Part shown: positions 37,199 through 48,309 of the stretch, piece after piece
How the letters are laid out: every line of letters begins with the position of its first letter
Position numbering within the stretch: position 1 is the first letter of the stretch
Assembly: GCF_030445035.2 (NCBI RefSeq)
Contig: NC_080701.1
Coordinates: 27,186,798 to 27,250,797, forward strand
Length of the DNA stretch: 64,000 nucleotides
Origin: Dasypus novemcinctus
Taxonomy: Eukaryota > Chordata > Mammalia > Cingulata > Dasypodidae
Direction of reading: 5' to 3'
The notes under the pieces: generated by a model
Seen by the model: only the letters and a program-made list of their open reading frames with translations
The model's database searches: none
Told to the model about the DNA's origin: nothing
Translations under genes and position numbers: made by a program

Positions 37199-37235
37199 CA
37201 ATTCAAATTGCCATATTTTGGGATTTTCTTATAAA

Positions 37236-37888
37236 TAGCTTTTTTTTCCTTTCCCTCCCCCTCCCACCCTGCTATTTTTGCTGTCTGTGTCCATTCGTTG
37301 TGTGATCTTCTGTATCTATTTCTCTTTTTGTCTTCTTGTCTTTCTCCTCTAGGATTCACCAGCATTCCGTCCTGGGGACCTCTGATGTGGAGAGAGGGTC
37401 CCTGTCAATTGGGCTACCTCATTTCCTGGTCTCTACTACGCTTCACCTTGACTCTCCTATCTGCCTCTCTTTTTGTTGCGTCATCATCTTGCCGTGTGAC
37501 TTACTTGTGTGGGCACTGGCTCACTGCATGGGCACTTGGCTCACCACACGGGTACTGGCTCACCACGCAGGCACTCACACGGACACTCAGCTCGCCATGC
37601 AGGCACTCGGCTCGCCATGCAGGCACTTGGCTCGCCATGCAGGCGCTCGGCTGGGCACTTGGCTTACCACGTGGGCAATTGGCTTACTGCATGGGCACCA
37701 CATTGGCACTCTGCTTGCTGTGCAGGGATTTGGCTCACTGCATGGGTACTTGGCTTGCCATGCGGGCACTGGCTTGCTGCACAGGCACGCTTTCTCTTCT
37801 TCTTTTTCACCAGGAGGCCCCAGGGATCAAACCCAGGTCCTCCCATATGGTAGGCAGAGGCCTTATCACTTGAGCCACATCTGCTTCC
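37236..37888 (-). mobile_element. Long composite DAS-type SINE with internal minisatellite
   Basis: CCCTCCCCCTCCCACCCTGC tail, a unit at 37355-37430, a GTTGCGTCATCATCTTGCCG middle, then a tandem array (37518-37795), and the last tRNA-like unit ending CACATCTGCTTCCC. Relatives at 10005 and 60881 have just two to four copies of the short motif that is expanded here. Confidence 0.82.
37518..37795. repeat. ~20-bp tandem repeat inside a SINE
   Basis: About 14-15 imperfect units of GGCACTTGGCTCGCCATGCA. Three central units (about 37580-37640) are nearly identical, the outer ones diverged, as in an array that grew by unequal exchange or slippage. The Gly/His/Thr/Leu-rich frames are products of the repeat. 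Confidence 0.85.
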
Positions 37889-37894
37889 CAGAAA

Positions 37895-39640
37895 AGTCTT
37901 TTAAAATATATATATATATTATTTATTTTTAAAAGATATAGATTACATAAAATGTTACATAAAAAATATAGGGGATTCCCATGTGGCCAACTTTTCCCAC
38001 ATTAACAACTTCTTTCATTAGTGTGGTACGTTCGTTGCAATTGATGAACGCATTTTGAAGCATTGCCACACAGCATGGATTATAGTTTACATTGTAGTTT
38101 ACACTCTCTCCCACTCAATTCTGTAGGTTATGGCAGGATATGTGTCCTCGCAGTGTCATTCTGGACAATTCCAGGTCCCGAAAATGCCCCCATACTACAC
38201 CTCTTTTTCCCTCTTCCTGCCTTTAGCAACTCCAGTGGTCACTGTGTCCACATCAATAATATACTTCTTCCATTGCTAGGGTCACAAGTCTATAGTAGAA
38301 TACCAATAAGTCCAGTCTAGTCCATATTTTATTCCCCAATCCTGAGGATTCTGGGATGGTGATGCCCACTCCACCTCTAATTGAGAGGGGGCTTCGATCC
38401 CATATGGCTGATGGATGGGATTCTCTTGCTTGCAGTTGTAGCCTCTTGGCTCCTTGGGTGGTGGTTGTCCATCCTTGTTAGTTGTCCTGGGTGAGTCCAG
38501 TGAACGGAAGAATACGTGTTGCAACTCTGCTAAGGCTCAGGGCCTAGCTGGCAAATGGACAGCCCCAAGATTCAAGTCTCTTGGACATACCAACTCCAGT
38601 GCCAGCTATAGTTTCAATAAAAGAGACAAAGCATGTGTAGAGAAGTCACGTCTGAGTCCAACTCCGTCACACTCAGGAGCACAAACTCCAAAAGTAGAGC
38701 CCATTGGCAAGGCACCAAACTCCAGAGCTATCTGCCATGAGTGTAGGACATGGGTGTCTCCATAGCCCTCAGGAGCCCCACTATTTGGGGTTGTATCTAC
38801 TTGGCTGTCTATGAGATCCTGCTGAGATGTGCATAAACGTTACCTCTCTGATGACCTCCTGACTCATTTTGAAGTCTCTTAACCTTATATACCCATTTGT
38901 CTTCACCATTTCCCCCTTTTATTCAAGGTCTTTTTCCAGTTGCATCACCAGCCAGTGCTCGGTAGTAATCCCTTGGTGCCAGGGAGACTCATCCCCGGGA
39001 GTCATGTCCCATGCTGGGGGGGGGGGAAGGTAATGCATTTACATGCTGAGTTTGGCTTAGAGAGTGGCCACATTTGAGCCACATGGAGGCTCTCAGGAGG
39101 TAACTCTTAGGCACCCTACAACACTAGGCTGAGATGCAATTTCAAGAGCAAAAGATTCATAAGCATAGTCGTCAATATCAAGGGCCCATCAATGGACCAT
39201 CCTTCTTTACTGGTCATTGCCCCTATACTTGGGGGATCTTTGCTATTCCATTAGAGAATTATGGCACAGCCCCCAGGATGGGAATTCAGTATTCACTCAG
39301 TTGTGTGAGTCTCTACCCACTGTGGCAATGCCCCATGAACATCTGAACATATTTATGTACCTTATATGTATGCCCAGGTGAACTTCCTCTCATGTATGTC
39401 CCATCACTGACACCCCACACCCGTGCTCCTCCCCTGCCATAGTTGAACCCCTCTGTGGTCCAAAACTTCTTCAAAAATGAAGCCAAGAATATTGCCAAAT
39501 TCAATTAATAGGAAAACAAGATAGTAATGATAGGTTTAAACACAAGAAATAAAATACATAATAATTTAGAAAAACTAAAAGTAAAAAAGGGATATTAAAA
39601 AATTTTTTTAATTAAATATTTTTTGACATTTTGCCTTTCA
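37895..39640 (-). mobile_element. Lineage-type LINE-1 3' UTR, minus strand
   Basis: ATTCCCATGTGGCCAACTTT, ATTAGTGTGGTACGTTCGTT and TGGCAGGATATGTGTCCTCG also appear in plus orientation at 46255-47240. The shared long 3' UTR differs from the older L1s here and is likely xenarthran. A G-run (39017-39026) is included. Confidence 0.7.
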
Positions 39641-40170
39641 TCGCTATAACTGTTGTCCTGTATGTACAGTGATAATTTCTTCCATTTCTTCCTCAGTGTC
39701 TTCTTTTTTTTTCATTATGCCTTCAAAGAAGTTTTAGGTTATGGTAAAGTCACATACAGAATATAGGGTACTGCCATATACCCAACATCCTCCCCCTTTT
39801 CCTCCTTTCCTGTTAATGATCTTTTTACATGTGGATGGTATAGTTGTTACAACTGATGTAAAAATATTGAAACATAGCTACTAACCATGGTCAGTAGTTT
39901 ACATTATGGTTTACATTTTAGGCCACACACTTATAAATTTTTGGTGAAATTTAACATGGCCTGTATCCATCATTGCAAGATCATGCAGAACACTTCCATT
40001 GCCCCCTAACTATCCCCTTACCCATCTATTCTGTTCCTCCCTTCCCCACCCTACCCCCTTTCTGGGCCCTGAATAGCCTTTTAAGGGTTAATTTTGATTG
40101 TGTTGTAGGCAATCTAGGCATTTCAGAATTTCAGCAGGTCACTCCAATAGGCATTCCAGAGTGAGTTTTC
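39641..40170 (-). mobile_element. Second LINE-1 3' fragment, minus strand
   Basis: AAGAAGTTTTAGGTTATGGT and ACATACAGAATATAGGGTAC begin another L1 3' UTR in the same direction, diverged from its neighbour. Confidence 0.6.
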
Positions 40171-40478
40171 TTCTGAAGTATTTGGATTATTTAAAGACTA
40201 GTAATTATAGAATTATGTCAGGATTCATTCCATCATTACTAAGGAATATAATTTCAATTCTTAAGTTAGGTGAATAACTTACATTGATCATTAAGAAACA
40301 GGCATAAAATGTGTATGTATAGCTCACATTAAACAATAGTATGTTCCTGAAAAATGAAATAAATTGTTTTTTTTCCTTGTAGATTATTTAAATTTTCTAG
40401 GGGGACACAGCTGAGTTATCATACCTTTAAGGAGATCATTTATTTAACATGGTAGAGAGAACACATTTATCTCTACTC
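40171..40478. other. AT-rich intergenic DNA
   Basis: Nothing recognised on either strand. Confidence 0.35.
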
Positions 40479-40650
40479 CAGGGGTTCTTAACCAGGGGTC
40501 TGTGAGCTTGAATTGAAATTTTTAAAAATCCTTCATTCTTGTGGGAACGTGTCAGTGCAGGTGTGATATAGTTATTAAATAATACACAGTGTAGTACTTA
40601 GTAAGGGGTCTGTAGTTTTCCCCTGACTGGCAAAGGGGTCCGTGGAACCC
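40479..40650 (+). mobile_element. hAT-like DNA transposon remnant
   Basis: CCAGGGGTTCTTAACCAGGG at the left and GGGGTCCGTGGAACC at the right, with an internal AAGGGGTCTG, match non-autonomous mammalian elements that start CAGGGGTTCTTAACC. The exact family is not certain. Confidence 0.5.
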
Positions 40651-41195
40651 TTCTCTTCTAAAACCAAATTAAAATGGCAGTAAGGAAATAAACAGGTATA
40701 AACCATACAGCCAAAAAATGGGAGAGAAATAAACAGCAAAGAGAAAGCCCAACTAATTTTACCATGTGTAAAGGAGGTGAATGAGTCCTAAATTACTTGG
40801 CAGAGCAGAACAAACAGAAACTTCCTGCATCAGGGCAGGCCAACAAGAAGCAAGATTATTTGTGCCCCAGAACCCTGCCCTGGAAAGACTCTCACATTGG
40901 AGACACCCAGTTCCTTGGAAGGTAGAAGTTAGGAATGGGGCTGAAAGACACAAGAATTGGGTTAAAGTTCCAATAAGGAATTTTAGATTCCAGATCCCTT
41001 CCCAAACTACTTGTAGTCAAAATACTCTCCATACTCAGCTAGAAAAGAGGTACCCTCTGGGGGAAATGAACCAGAGAAGCACTGGACTTAGGTAAAAAGG
41101 TATAGCCTAAGTTGGGAGTAAGGAGAAAATGGGGGACCAGCTGAAACTCCACATAATGTAGTGTGCATCTTTTCCCACCCTGCAGTCCATCCCTA
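40651..41195. other. Intergenic, unassigned
   Basis: No gene. Overlapping 60-100 codon frames lack homology or splice signals. The right part may be an eroded LTR or L1 edge. Confidence 0.3.
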
Positions 41196-41687
41196 CTATA
41201 TAAACGCCCTTTATAAAAACCAACCGATTGGGAAGTGGACTTGGCCCAATGGATAGGGCATCCGCCTACTGCATGGGAGGTCCGTGGTTCAAACCCTGGG
41301 CCTCCTTGACCCATGTGGAGCTGGCCCCTGTGCAGTGCTGATGTGCACAAGGAGTGCTGTGCCTACGCAGGAGTGTCCCCTGCGTAGGGGAGCCCCACGC
41401 GCAAGGAGTGCACCCCTTAAGGAGAGCCACCCAGTGCGAAAGAAAGTGCAGCCTGCCGAGGAATGGTGCCCCACACACGGAGAGCTGACACAACAAGATG
41501 ACACAACACAGATTCCCGGTGCCGCTGATAAGGATAGAAGTGGTCACAGAAGAACACACAGCAAATGGAAACAGAGAGCAGACAACTGGGGGAGGAGGGG
41601 AGAAATAAATAAAAAATAAATCTTTAAAAAAAAAAAACAACCGATTTCTGGAATTTTGCATCAACACCCCTTTGGCTAACTAATACA
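41196..41687 (+). mobile_element. 5' LTR (partial) of a class III ERV fossil
   Basis: ACGCCCTTTATAAAAACCAA, then after a SINE CTGGAATTTTGCATCAACAC and GGCTAACTAATACA: the 3' end of the LTR family at 13448. Internal sequence follows directly at 41688, so this is the left LTR of a longer element that ends with the LTR at 43636. Confidence 0.72.
41230..41637 (+). mobile_element. DAS-III type SINE inside LTR
   Basis: Duplication CAACCGATT (41221-41229; 41638-41646). Full head and A-rich tail. Confidence 0.92.
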
Positions 41688-43635
41688 GAATGTGGTACCA
41701 TAGAGTGGGGAAGTGCTTTTGCAATTACTAAAATGCTGGACCAGTTTTATAAATGGGTAGCAGGTACTTTTTGGAGGATGTATTAGGCTTCTCTAGGGAA
41801 ACAGAATCAACAGGGGATATCTGTTGATAGTAAGAGATTTATCAGAGTCTTTCACGGAGCTGTGGGGATGCACAAGTCCAGGTTCCGCAGGCAGGCTGCA
41901 ACCAAGTCCAATGAAGATTCTTGACAAGTTCTGGGAGATGTTGGCTGTCCAAGGATGAGCTGGGAAATTCTCTCCTAATGCTGAACTCACTTCCCCTTTT
42001 AAGGGATTCAACTGATTGGGTTGAGCTTCACTCATTGCTGATGGCAATCTCCCTGACTGATGTAATTATAACCAGCTCTCTCTGATTTACCACTGCAGTA
42101 AAGTCAATGGTGACTACAATCCAGAAATGCCCTTGTATTACAGTTAGCCCAGTGCTTGCTTGACCAAACAACTGGGCACAATACCCTGGCCAAGTTGACA
42201 TAATACTCCAACCATCACAGAGGAATTGTGAGATGTTTGATAGAAAAGGCCTAGAGTGCTTTGAAGAAACATTTTACGATGCCTTGGAAGTAAATAATGA
42301 AACTATTATTGGAAACTGAAGAAAGGCGATCTGTGTTTTAAAGTTGTAGAGAACTTAGCAAGACTGACTCCTGGTGTTTTATGGAAGGCTGAATTTGAAA
42401 AAGGCAAACCTGGGCATTTAACCAAAGAACTTCCCAGAGCAAACTCAGAGAATGAGGCTTGTTTTCTCCTTGCAGCTTATAGCAAAATGCTAGACGAGGG
42501 AGATAAACTGAGGACTGAATTGGTGGGCACAAAGAAACCAGAAACTGATTCCAGAAATTCCAAGCCTTTGGAAAATCAAGTCCCCAGATTATAGTGCCCC
42601 ATTGGAGGACTTAACTAAACTTGGAACTTGTGAATCAGGACTGAACATGCAGTTATCTAGGAACGACTTGTGGAAAGTCTTACTGTGTCATGGCTTGAAC
42701 CCCTGCGTCTTGCATGCTTAATCAACAAGCTTTTTGAGAGAGCTATATGAGCAAAACCACTGTCAGCTTGGACTAAAAGGGACACAAGGGTGAGATTGAA
42801 GGGAAATGACTTCAAGAGGAAAACCATGGACGCTGAGATCTGGAATTAGGACATCACCTTGGGCCAAGAGAGGAGTCCCACCCATGTGTACAGAGAGGGT
42901 GAGTTTGCCCCAGCAGTTGAAGAGGGTGGACCACTGTTCAGGGAGAGTTTTGCTGCCCCAGGGTACAGAGAGGGTGGAGCACATTCCCCAAGGATTAGGG
43001 AGGTTAATGTCGAAAGCCTTGGAGGGATGGCCCTTCCCTCCATGGATCAGGGAAGGCCAGGTCAACAATTCATTGCTCTGAGAGGACTGAGCCTATATGC
43101 CAGAAGTTAGAGAAGATTTTGTCTTCACTGTACTAGGGGGGTTAAGACTCTAACCCAAAGGTTGGGTAAATGTGGCAATCACCCCAACACTCTTGGAGGG
43201 GAGGTCTAGAGCTTGGTCACCACCCAGATGCTTGATGAGGGCGGAACCAAAAAAATGGCCATTCGGTAAGCCTGTGGAAAGGGTGGGTCCCCATGTGGCC
43301 CCAAGGAGAAGAAACCATCATCTTAAGAATGACTATCAGAGTTTGAAATAGAACAGAGGATTCCCTGCAGGTCTACTGAACTGCAGAGAAACCTTGACTC
43401 ATGTTTCCCTCCCAACTTCTCCTTATTGTAATACAAGTGCTTATCCTTTGTCCATTTGTATATTGAAAGCAGAGAAATGGTTTTGTAAGTTTCAGAGGTC
43501 AACAAAGACAGAATTTTGACCCAACACAAACTGTATTTCTTCAAACTGATTGTGATATGATTTTGTACTCAGCAGTGTTCATGATTTAGGTTTTTTGAAT
43601 ATTGTAAAGTGTTTTTGGAATTCAGAGGGTGGAGG
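41688..43635 (+). mobile_element. Internal region of a class III ERV (ERVL/MaLR-like) fossil
   Basis: Right after the LTR end comes a TGGTACCATAGAGTGGGG stretch, the position and wording of a tRNA-Leu-type primer binding site known for ERVL/MaLR. It ends in a purine-rich AGAGGGTGGAGGG before the right LTR. About 1.5 kb remains excluding a nested LTR; this is much shorter than a whole provirus, and I see no convincing gag, pol or env block. Clearly broken. Confidence 0.65.
41779..42219 (-). mobile_element. ERVL (MLT2-like) solo LTR nested in the ERV fossil
   Basis: On the minus strand it starts TGTGATGGTTGGAGTATTAT and ends CTAGAGAAGCCTAATACA, typical of MLT2-type ERVL LTRs. A perfect 5-bp duplication GAGGA (41774-41778; 42220-42224) flanks it. 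Confidence 0.85.
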
Positions 43636-44327
43636 GTAGCAGTTTGGTATTATTTATGAATTCTAAAATAGATATTGGATTATGTTTGTAAGCTGGTTTG
43701 TTCCTCCGGGCATATTAGATTGTATTGGATTCAGAGGTTTCACTTTTACTTGATTAAATTATGATTAAGGCTTTGATTGGGCCATGCCAGTAGGCTGTAG
43801 AGTCCCTGCCTCTTTGGTGGTCAGGGACTCACAGAGAAAAGACATGGCAGAGGACAGAGTTGGGAGTTTTGATCCTGGAGCCTGGGAATTAAGCACACAG
43901 AGAGGCAGATACATGAGGAAAGAGAGAAAGGCTCCATTAGACATATCAGAGGCCCCAGGAAGAGAGATGAGCCATTCACCTAACAGGTTACAGCTGGCCT
44001 TGTGGAGAGAGCAGAGCAGCTGAGCCCTGAGAGATACGAGCCCTTGGAGAGAGATGAGACTTGTCCCAGCCTGTCACTGAGATTGGAAGAAGCTGGGACC
44101 ATGGAGCCTTGGGAGAAGGGAGAAGACTGAACCCTTGCAGACATCACCCGCCATCTTGCCTCAACACAGGGCAACAGATTCTGGGTGAGAAAGTACTTCT
44201 TGTGGTACCTTGAGGTGGACTCTTTAGGGCCTTATAACTGTAAGCTTCTACCCCAAATAAGCACCCTTTATTAAAAAAAAACAATTTCTGGTATTTTGCA
44301 TCAGCACCCCTGTGACTGACTAATACA
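43636..44327 (+). mobile_element. 3' LTR of the class III ERV fossil
   Basis: GTAGCAGTTTGGTATTATTT to GTGACTGACTAATACA; CCCCAAATAAGCACCC is its poly(A) region. Longer than the solo copies because of an extra segment near 43700-43745. Confidence 0.75.
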
Positions 44328-45370
44328 CCCTACCAACCATACACACAAACTCATCACCTTCAATGCTAGAAGCCAGGCTAGCTACCATCTCTCCTTCCCC
44401 ACTGATCAGAAGACTGAAGGATCTCTAGAGAAACCAAACCCCAAAGAAGAGGCTTATGGACCCTGACATCTGGTATCCACTGGTGAAACTTCTGGGTCTG
44501 CACCAAAAAAAAAATCAGTCAATAAACTCCCCCAAACATTCCCTATACTTTCCATTTTTCTTTTCAATTCCTCACTCTTAAATAGAAATGGACAGCTTAG
44601 GATAACTAGACACTTGAGAAATGATTCTAGCATGAAAACAGATAGAAAAAGGACTCCAAGGAAAGAGAATGCAGCAGCAGAAATCCTAAAACACACTACA
44701 ATGAAAATCCTCAAAGAGTAAAGGAGATGAGAGATTGTTACCACACACACACAAAAAATTAAAAACAACAAGAGGAGATGAGAGAGAAAACAGTGATGTT
44801 ACAAAAACATTCTAAGACCAAGTAAGAGTTCTTAGAAATTAAAAATATCATTATAGAAATGAATCTGCCAGAAAAATTAAAAGATAAAGTTGAGGAAATC
44901 TAGAAAAAGGAAGAAAAAGACAGATGAAAAAATACAGAAAAGATAAGGCAGTTCAAGGATCAATTCTAGAGTTGTAATAATAGATTGAGAGGAATCCTTA
45001 AAAAAAAAAATAGAGGGGAGAAAAATATCAAAGAATTAAATAAAAACTTTCTTAGACCTAAAGAAAATGCATTTCTGAATTGAAAAGTCTATTGGGTACT
45101 GGCACAATGAATGAAAAAGAACCACACTAGAGCTCACCACAAAATTTCCCAACAGTGGAAATAAAAAGAAGAGGCTGAAAGTTTCCAGAATAAACATTTT
45201 CCCAGAATGGGAGGAGGCATAGCTTCCTCCTTTACAATAGCAACAACGGAAATGAATAAGGAAATGCTTTAAAAAATTTGAATGAAAACTATCTTAGCCT
45301 AAACTTCTGTAACTAAACTGTCAATCATGAATAAGGCAAACAAAGACTTTAACTTTTTAATTTGAAATTA
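44328..45370 (+). mobile_element. Probable eroded old LINE-1 body
   Basis: A-rich plus-strand sequence (GAGTTCTTAGAAATTAAAAA, GAACCACACTAGAGCTCACC) of the style of old L1 ORF1/ORF2 coding DNA. No frame survives and the family is not clear. Confidence 0.4.
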
Positions 45371-46254
45371 TAGAACCATGGGAAATTGGAAAGTAGTACA
45401 GATGTCCCTTCAAACAGCATCCTGCGAAAAGACTTGTTTTTTAAGATTTTATTTTATAAGCACTCTTTCTTAGAAGGCTATGGAAGATTTACTCTGGCAA
45501 AACAAGGCAGGAACCAAGAAAAAGGAGGATATGGGGCTTCAGGGGACAAGGCAGCCTACACAGAAGGAAGGCAGTGGGAACTCCCAGGTGCTGTTAAAGG
45601 AAAGTCTCAGGATCACAGCCTGGTGGGCGCCTAGTCCAGGTGGGAGTAGGAGCACCGACAAGTTTCCAGCAGGAATGCCTCCAAGAGAAAATGAAGTTGG
45701 AGATTACCTTATATGTTTGATGCTATTTATAGGAGCTTTCCAATTGCATTGGAGAGTTAGGGGAAGAATTAGTGGTGTGTAACAAGGAAACTAATGATTA
45801 ATTCCTGAAAAAAGTGTAAAAACGAAAATGTAATTATGGTATATGCTGCAGCTCAGCTAGGAATAGTATTTACAGGAATTCAATCATGAACATTGACTAA
45901 ATACAGAATTGTGAAATCACTATATTGCAAAATGGGAAATGTGGGTATGTGGTGGGGTAGAGGGAGAAAAAAATAAGGAAGAACTAAGATTTCCTCAGGG
46001 TAGAAAAATCAGTGGATAATGTCAAGATTGAAAAACCAAGAGATGAGTATTATAAGCCTATTCCTTAGACATGGAGATGAATACCAGAAGAAACAGTTTG
46101 AAAGTGTTGAAAATGATTGCTTCTGAGAAATGGAAATTTGGAGTAAGGCGAGTTGGGATACAAGCTGCTATTTTTTTGTTATAACCTTGGATGATTGTTG
46201 GACTTTTGAAACTATATGTATCTATTAATTTAATAAAAATTGTATAAGTCAAAG
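45371..46254. other. Intergenic, probable old LINE remnant
   Basis: Two overlapping frames (45386-45634; 45480-45782) have no recognisable domain. Wording such as ATGAAGTTGGAGATTACCTT suggests an eroded L1. Confidence 0.3.
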
Positions 46255-47240
46255 AAAAAATATATCAGGGGCACCATTTAAAAGCAAGCGAGAGAATCCC
46301 ATCTATCAGCGATATGGGATTGAAGCCCTCCTCAATTAAAGGTGGAGTGGGCATAATCATTTCAGAATCCTTAGTTTTTGGGAATGAACTATGGAATAAA
46401 GTAAACTTACTACTATTCTACTATAGACTTATTGTGATTCTAGCAATGGAGGAAATATCACTGACGTAGGTAGAGGCAGTGGCCACTGGAGATTCTGAGG
46501 GTAGAGGGAGGAAAAACAGGTATAATACGGGGGCATTTTTGGGACTTGGGAAAAGTCCTAAATGACATTATAATGACAGATACAGACCATTTATATATCT
46601 TGCCATAACCTACAGAATTGACTAGGGGAGAGTGTAAACTACAATGTAAATTATAATCCATGCAGTGTAGCATGCTCCAAAATGTATTCATCAAATGAAA
46701 TGAATGTGCCACACTAATGAAAGAAGTTGTTGATGTGGGAGGAGTGGGGGGAGGGGTGTGGGGAGTGGGATAGATGGGATTATATATATATATTTTTTAA
46801 GATTTATTTATTTATGTCTCTCCCCTTCCCCCTCCCCCCATTGTCTGCTCTCTGTGTCCATTCACCGTGTGTTCTGTGTCCGCTTGTATTCTTGTCAGTG
46901 GCACCCAGAATCTGTGTCTCTTGGATGCATCATCTTGCTGTGTCAGCTCTGTGTGTGCGGTGCCACTCCTGGACAGGCTGCGCTTTTTTCGCGCGGAGTG
47001 GCTCTCCTTGCGGGGCACACTCATTGCGTGTGGGGCTCCCCTATGCGGGGGACACCCCTGCGTGGCAGTGCACTCCTTGCGCACATCAGCACTGCGCATG
47101 GGCCAGCTCACCACAGGGGTCAGGAGGCCCTGCATTTGAACCCTGGACCTCCCATATGATAGGCAGATGTTCTATCAGTTGAGCCAAAACTTCTTGTATT
47201 TTTTAATGTAACATTTTGTGTGATTTATGTATCTTAAAAA
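46255..47240 (+). mobile_element. Lineage-type LINE-1 3' UTR, plus strand
   Basis: Matches the reverse of 37895-38350 (for example TGCCATAACCTACAGAATTG and CACTAATGAAAGAAGTTGTT), ending in an A-rich tail near 47240. A DAS-III SINE interrupts it at 46794. Confidence 0.75.
46794..47193 (-). mobile_element. DAS-III type SINE in L1 3' UTR
   Basis: Older DAS-III variant (TTGTATTCTTGTCAGTGGCA, ACCACAGGGGTCAGGAGGCC), head at 47140-47190. It has the same variants as the copies at 2421 and 12884. Confidence 0.88.
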
Positions 47241-47436
47241 AAAAAGAAAAAAAAGGAAAAAAAAGTACTATATTCCAAATAAATTAATTAATAAATAAAG
47301 GCATTCTGAAGAAAAACCAAAACAACAATAAAAAGTCCTCCATCAAAATAAAGGAGGCTTGGATGGCGTCCCTAAATTGAAGATGCTTTTGTACTGTGAA
47401 TCACTACTTACTTCTTAACTTAACCTGGTATGTTAG
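47241..47436. other. A-rich spacer
   Basis: L1 tail remnants and AT-rich DNA; nothing else seen. Confidence 0.3.
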
Positions 47437-47616
47437 TTTCCTAAGGCCTCTGCAACAAATTACCATAAACCTAACAACACAAAATCATTATCTTATGCTG
47501 TAGAGGTCAGACTCAGAAATGGCCTCACTGGACTGAAATTAAGGTGTCAGCAGGGCTGCGTTCCTTTCTGGAGGCTCCAGCTTCTGGAGAGTGTCTGCAT
47601 TCCTTGGCTATGGCCC
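47437..47616 (-). mobile_element. MLT1-like LTR fossil, partial
   Basis: TGTTAGTTTCCTAAGGCCTC and CTTTCTGGAGGCTCCAGCTT match the end of an MLT1-type (MaLR) LTR read in reverse. It is cut by the next LTR. Confidence 0.6.
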
Positions 47617-48240
47617 TGTTTTAGTTTGCTAAGGCTGCTGGGAGCAAAATACCAGAAATGGGTTGGCCTTTAGAAAGGGAATTTATTAGGGTAGAAGCTT
47701 ACAGTTCCAAGGCTGTGAAAATGTCCAAATCGAGGCATCATCAAAGATGCTGTCTCACCAAAGGTTGGCTGCTGGCGGGTTCTGAACTCCTGCCACGTGG
47801 CGAGGCAGGATGGAGGCAGGTCTTCGCTGAGGTCCTGCCTTCCCCTCCAGGCTTACTTTCTTCCCTAGCTCAGCTGTGGGTGATCAGACACATCTCTCTC
47901 TCCCTTCTCCTTGCTTTGAGCTGCTCTCAGCCTTCAGCCTTTCTCACAGCCACCCCAGTGTCTGTCTGTCTGCAGCTGTAGGCAATCAGGAGTCCTTTCT
48001 CACATTGCAGCTGTCTTTCTCTGTTTCTGCTTTCAGTTCTCAGTTTATATATGACCCCAGCAAGATGGCAGAGGCCTGCCCTGGGTCACGCCACACTGAC
48101 ATAATCCAATCAAAGGCCCTCAATCGGTCTAATCAAAAGTTCCCTTACCTGAATCTAATGCAATCAGAGGGCCCCACCCCACACAAATGGGATTAGTTCT
48201 AAGAGCATGATCTTTCCTGGGATTCACAAAACTTCAAATG
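47617..48240 (-). mobile_element. Class III (MaLR-like) LTR fossil
   Basis: TGTTTTAGTTTGCTAAGGCT to GGGATTCACAAAACTTC. The best-preserved copy of the minus-strand LTR family seen at 15355, 17905, 21768, 27955 and 29562. Inserted in or next to the MLT1-like piece. Confidence 0.75.
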
Positions 48241-48309
48241 GTTAAAGGCATCTTTCTCCTTCTTCAAAACCGCAATATTAAGATGAGTCTCTTTTGCCTC
48301 CTTCTTTCC

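Noticed and set aside
37518-37795. Possible CRISPR-like array (regular ~20-bp units)
   Set aside because: Units are contiguous with no spacers, within a mammalian SINE; it is a minisatellite.
37298-37932. Three 114-198 codon frames with a Gly/His/Thr repeat pattern
   Set aside because: They come from the ~20-bp tandem array in a SINE; open frames in all three phases betray repeat origin and not a repeat protein.
45386-45782. Two overlapping plus-strand frames as a small gene
   Set aside because: No recognisable domain, no splice sites or CpG promoter, and the surrounding DNA looks like eroded LINE.
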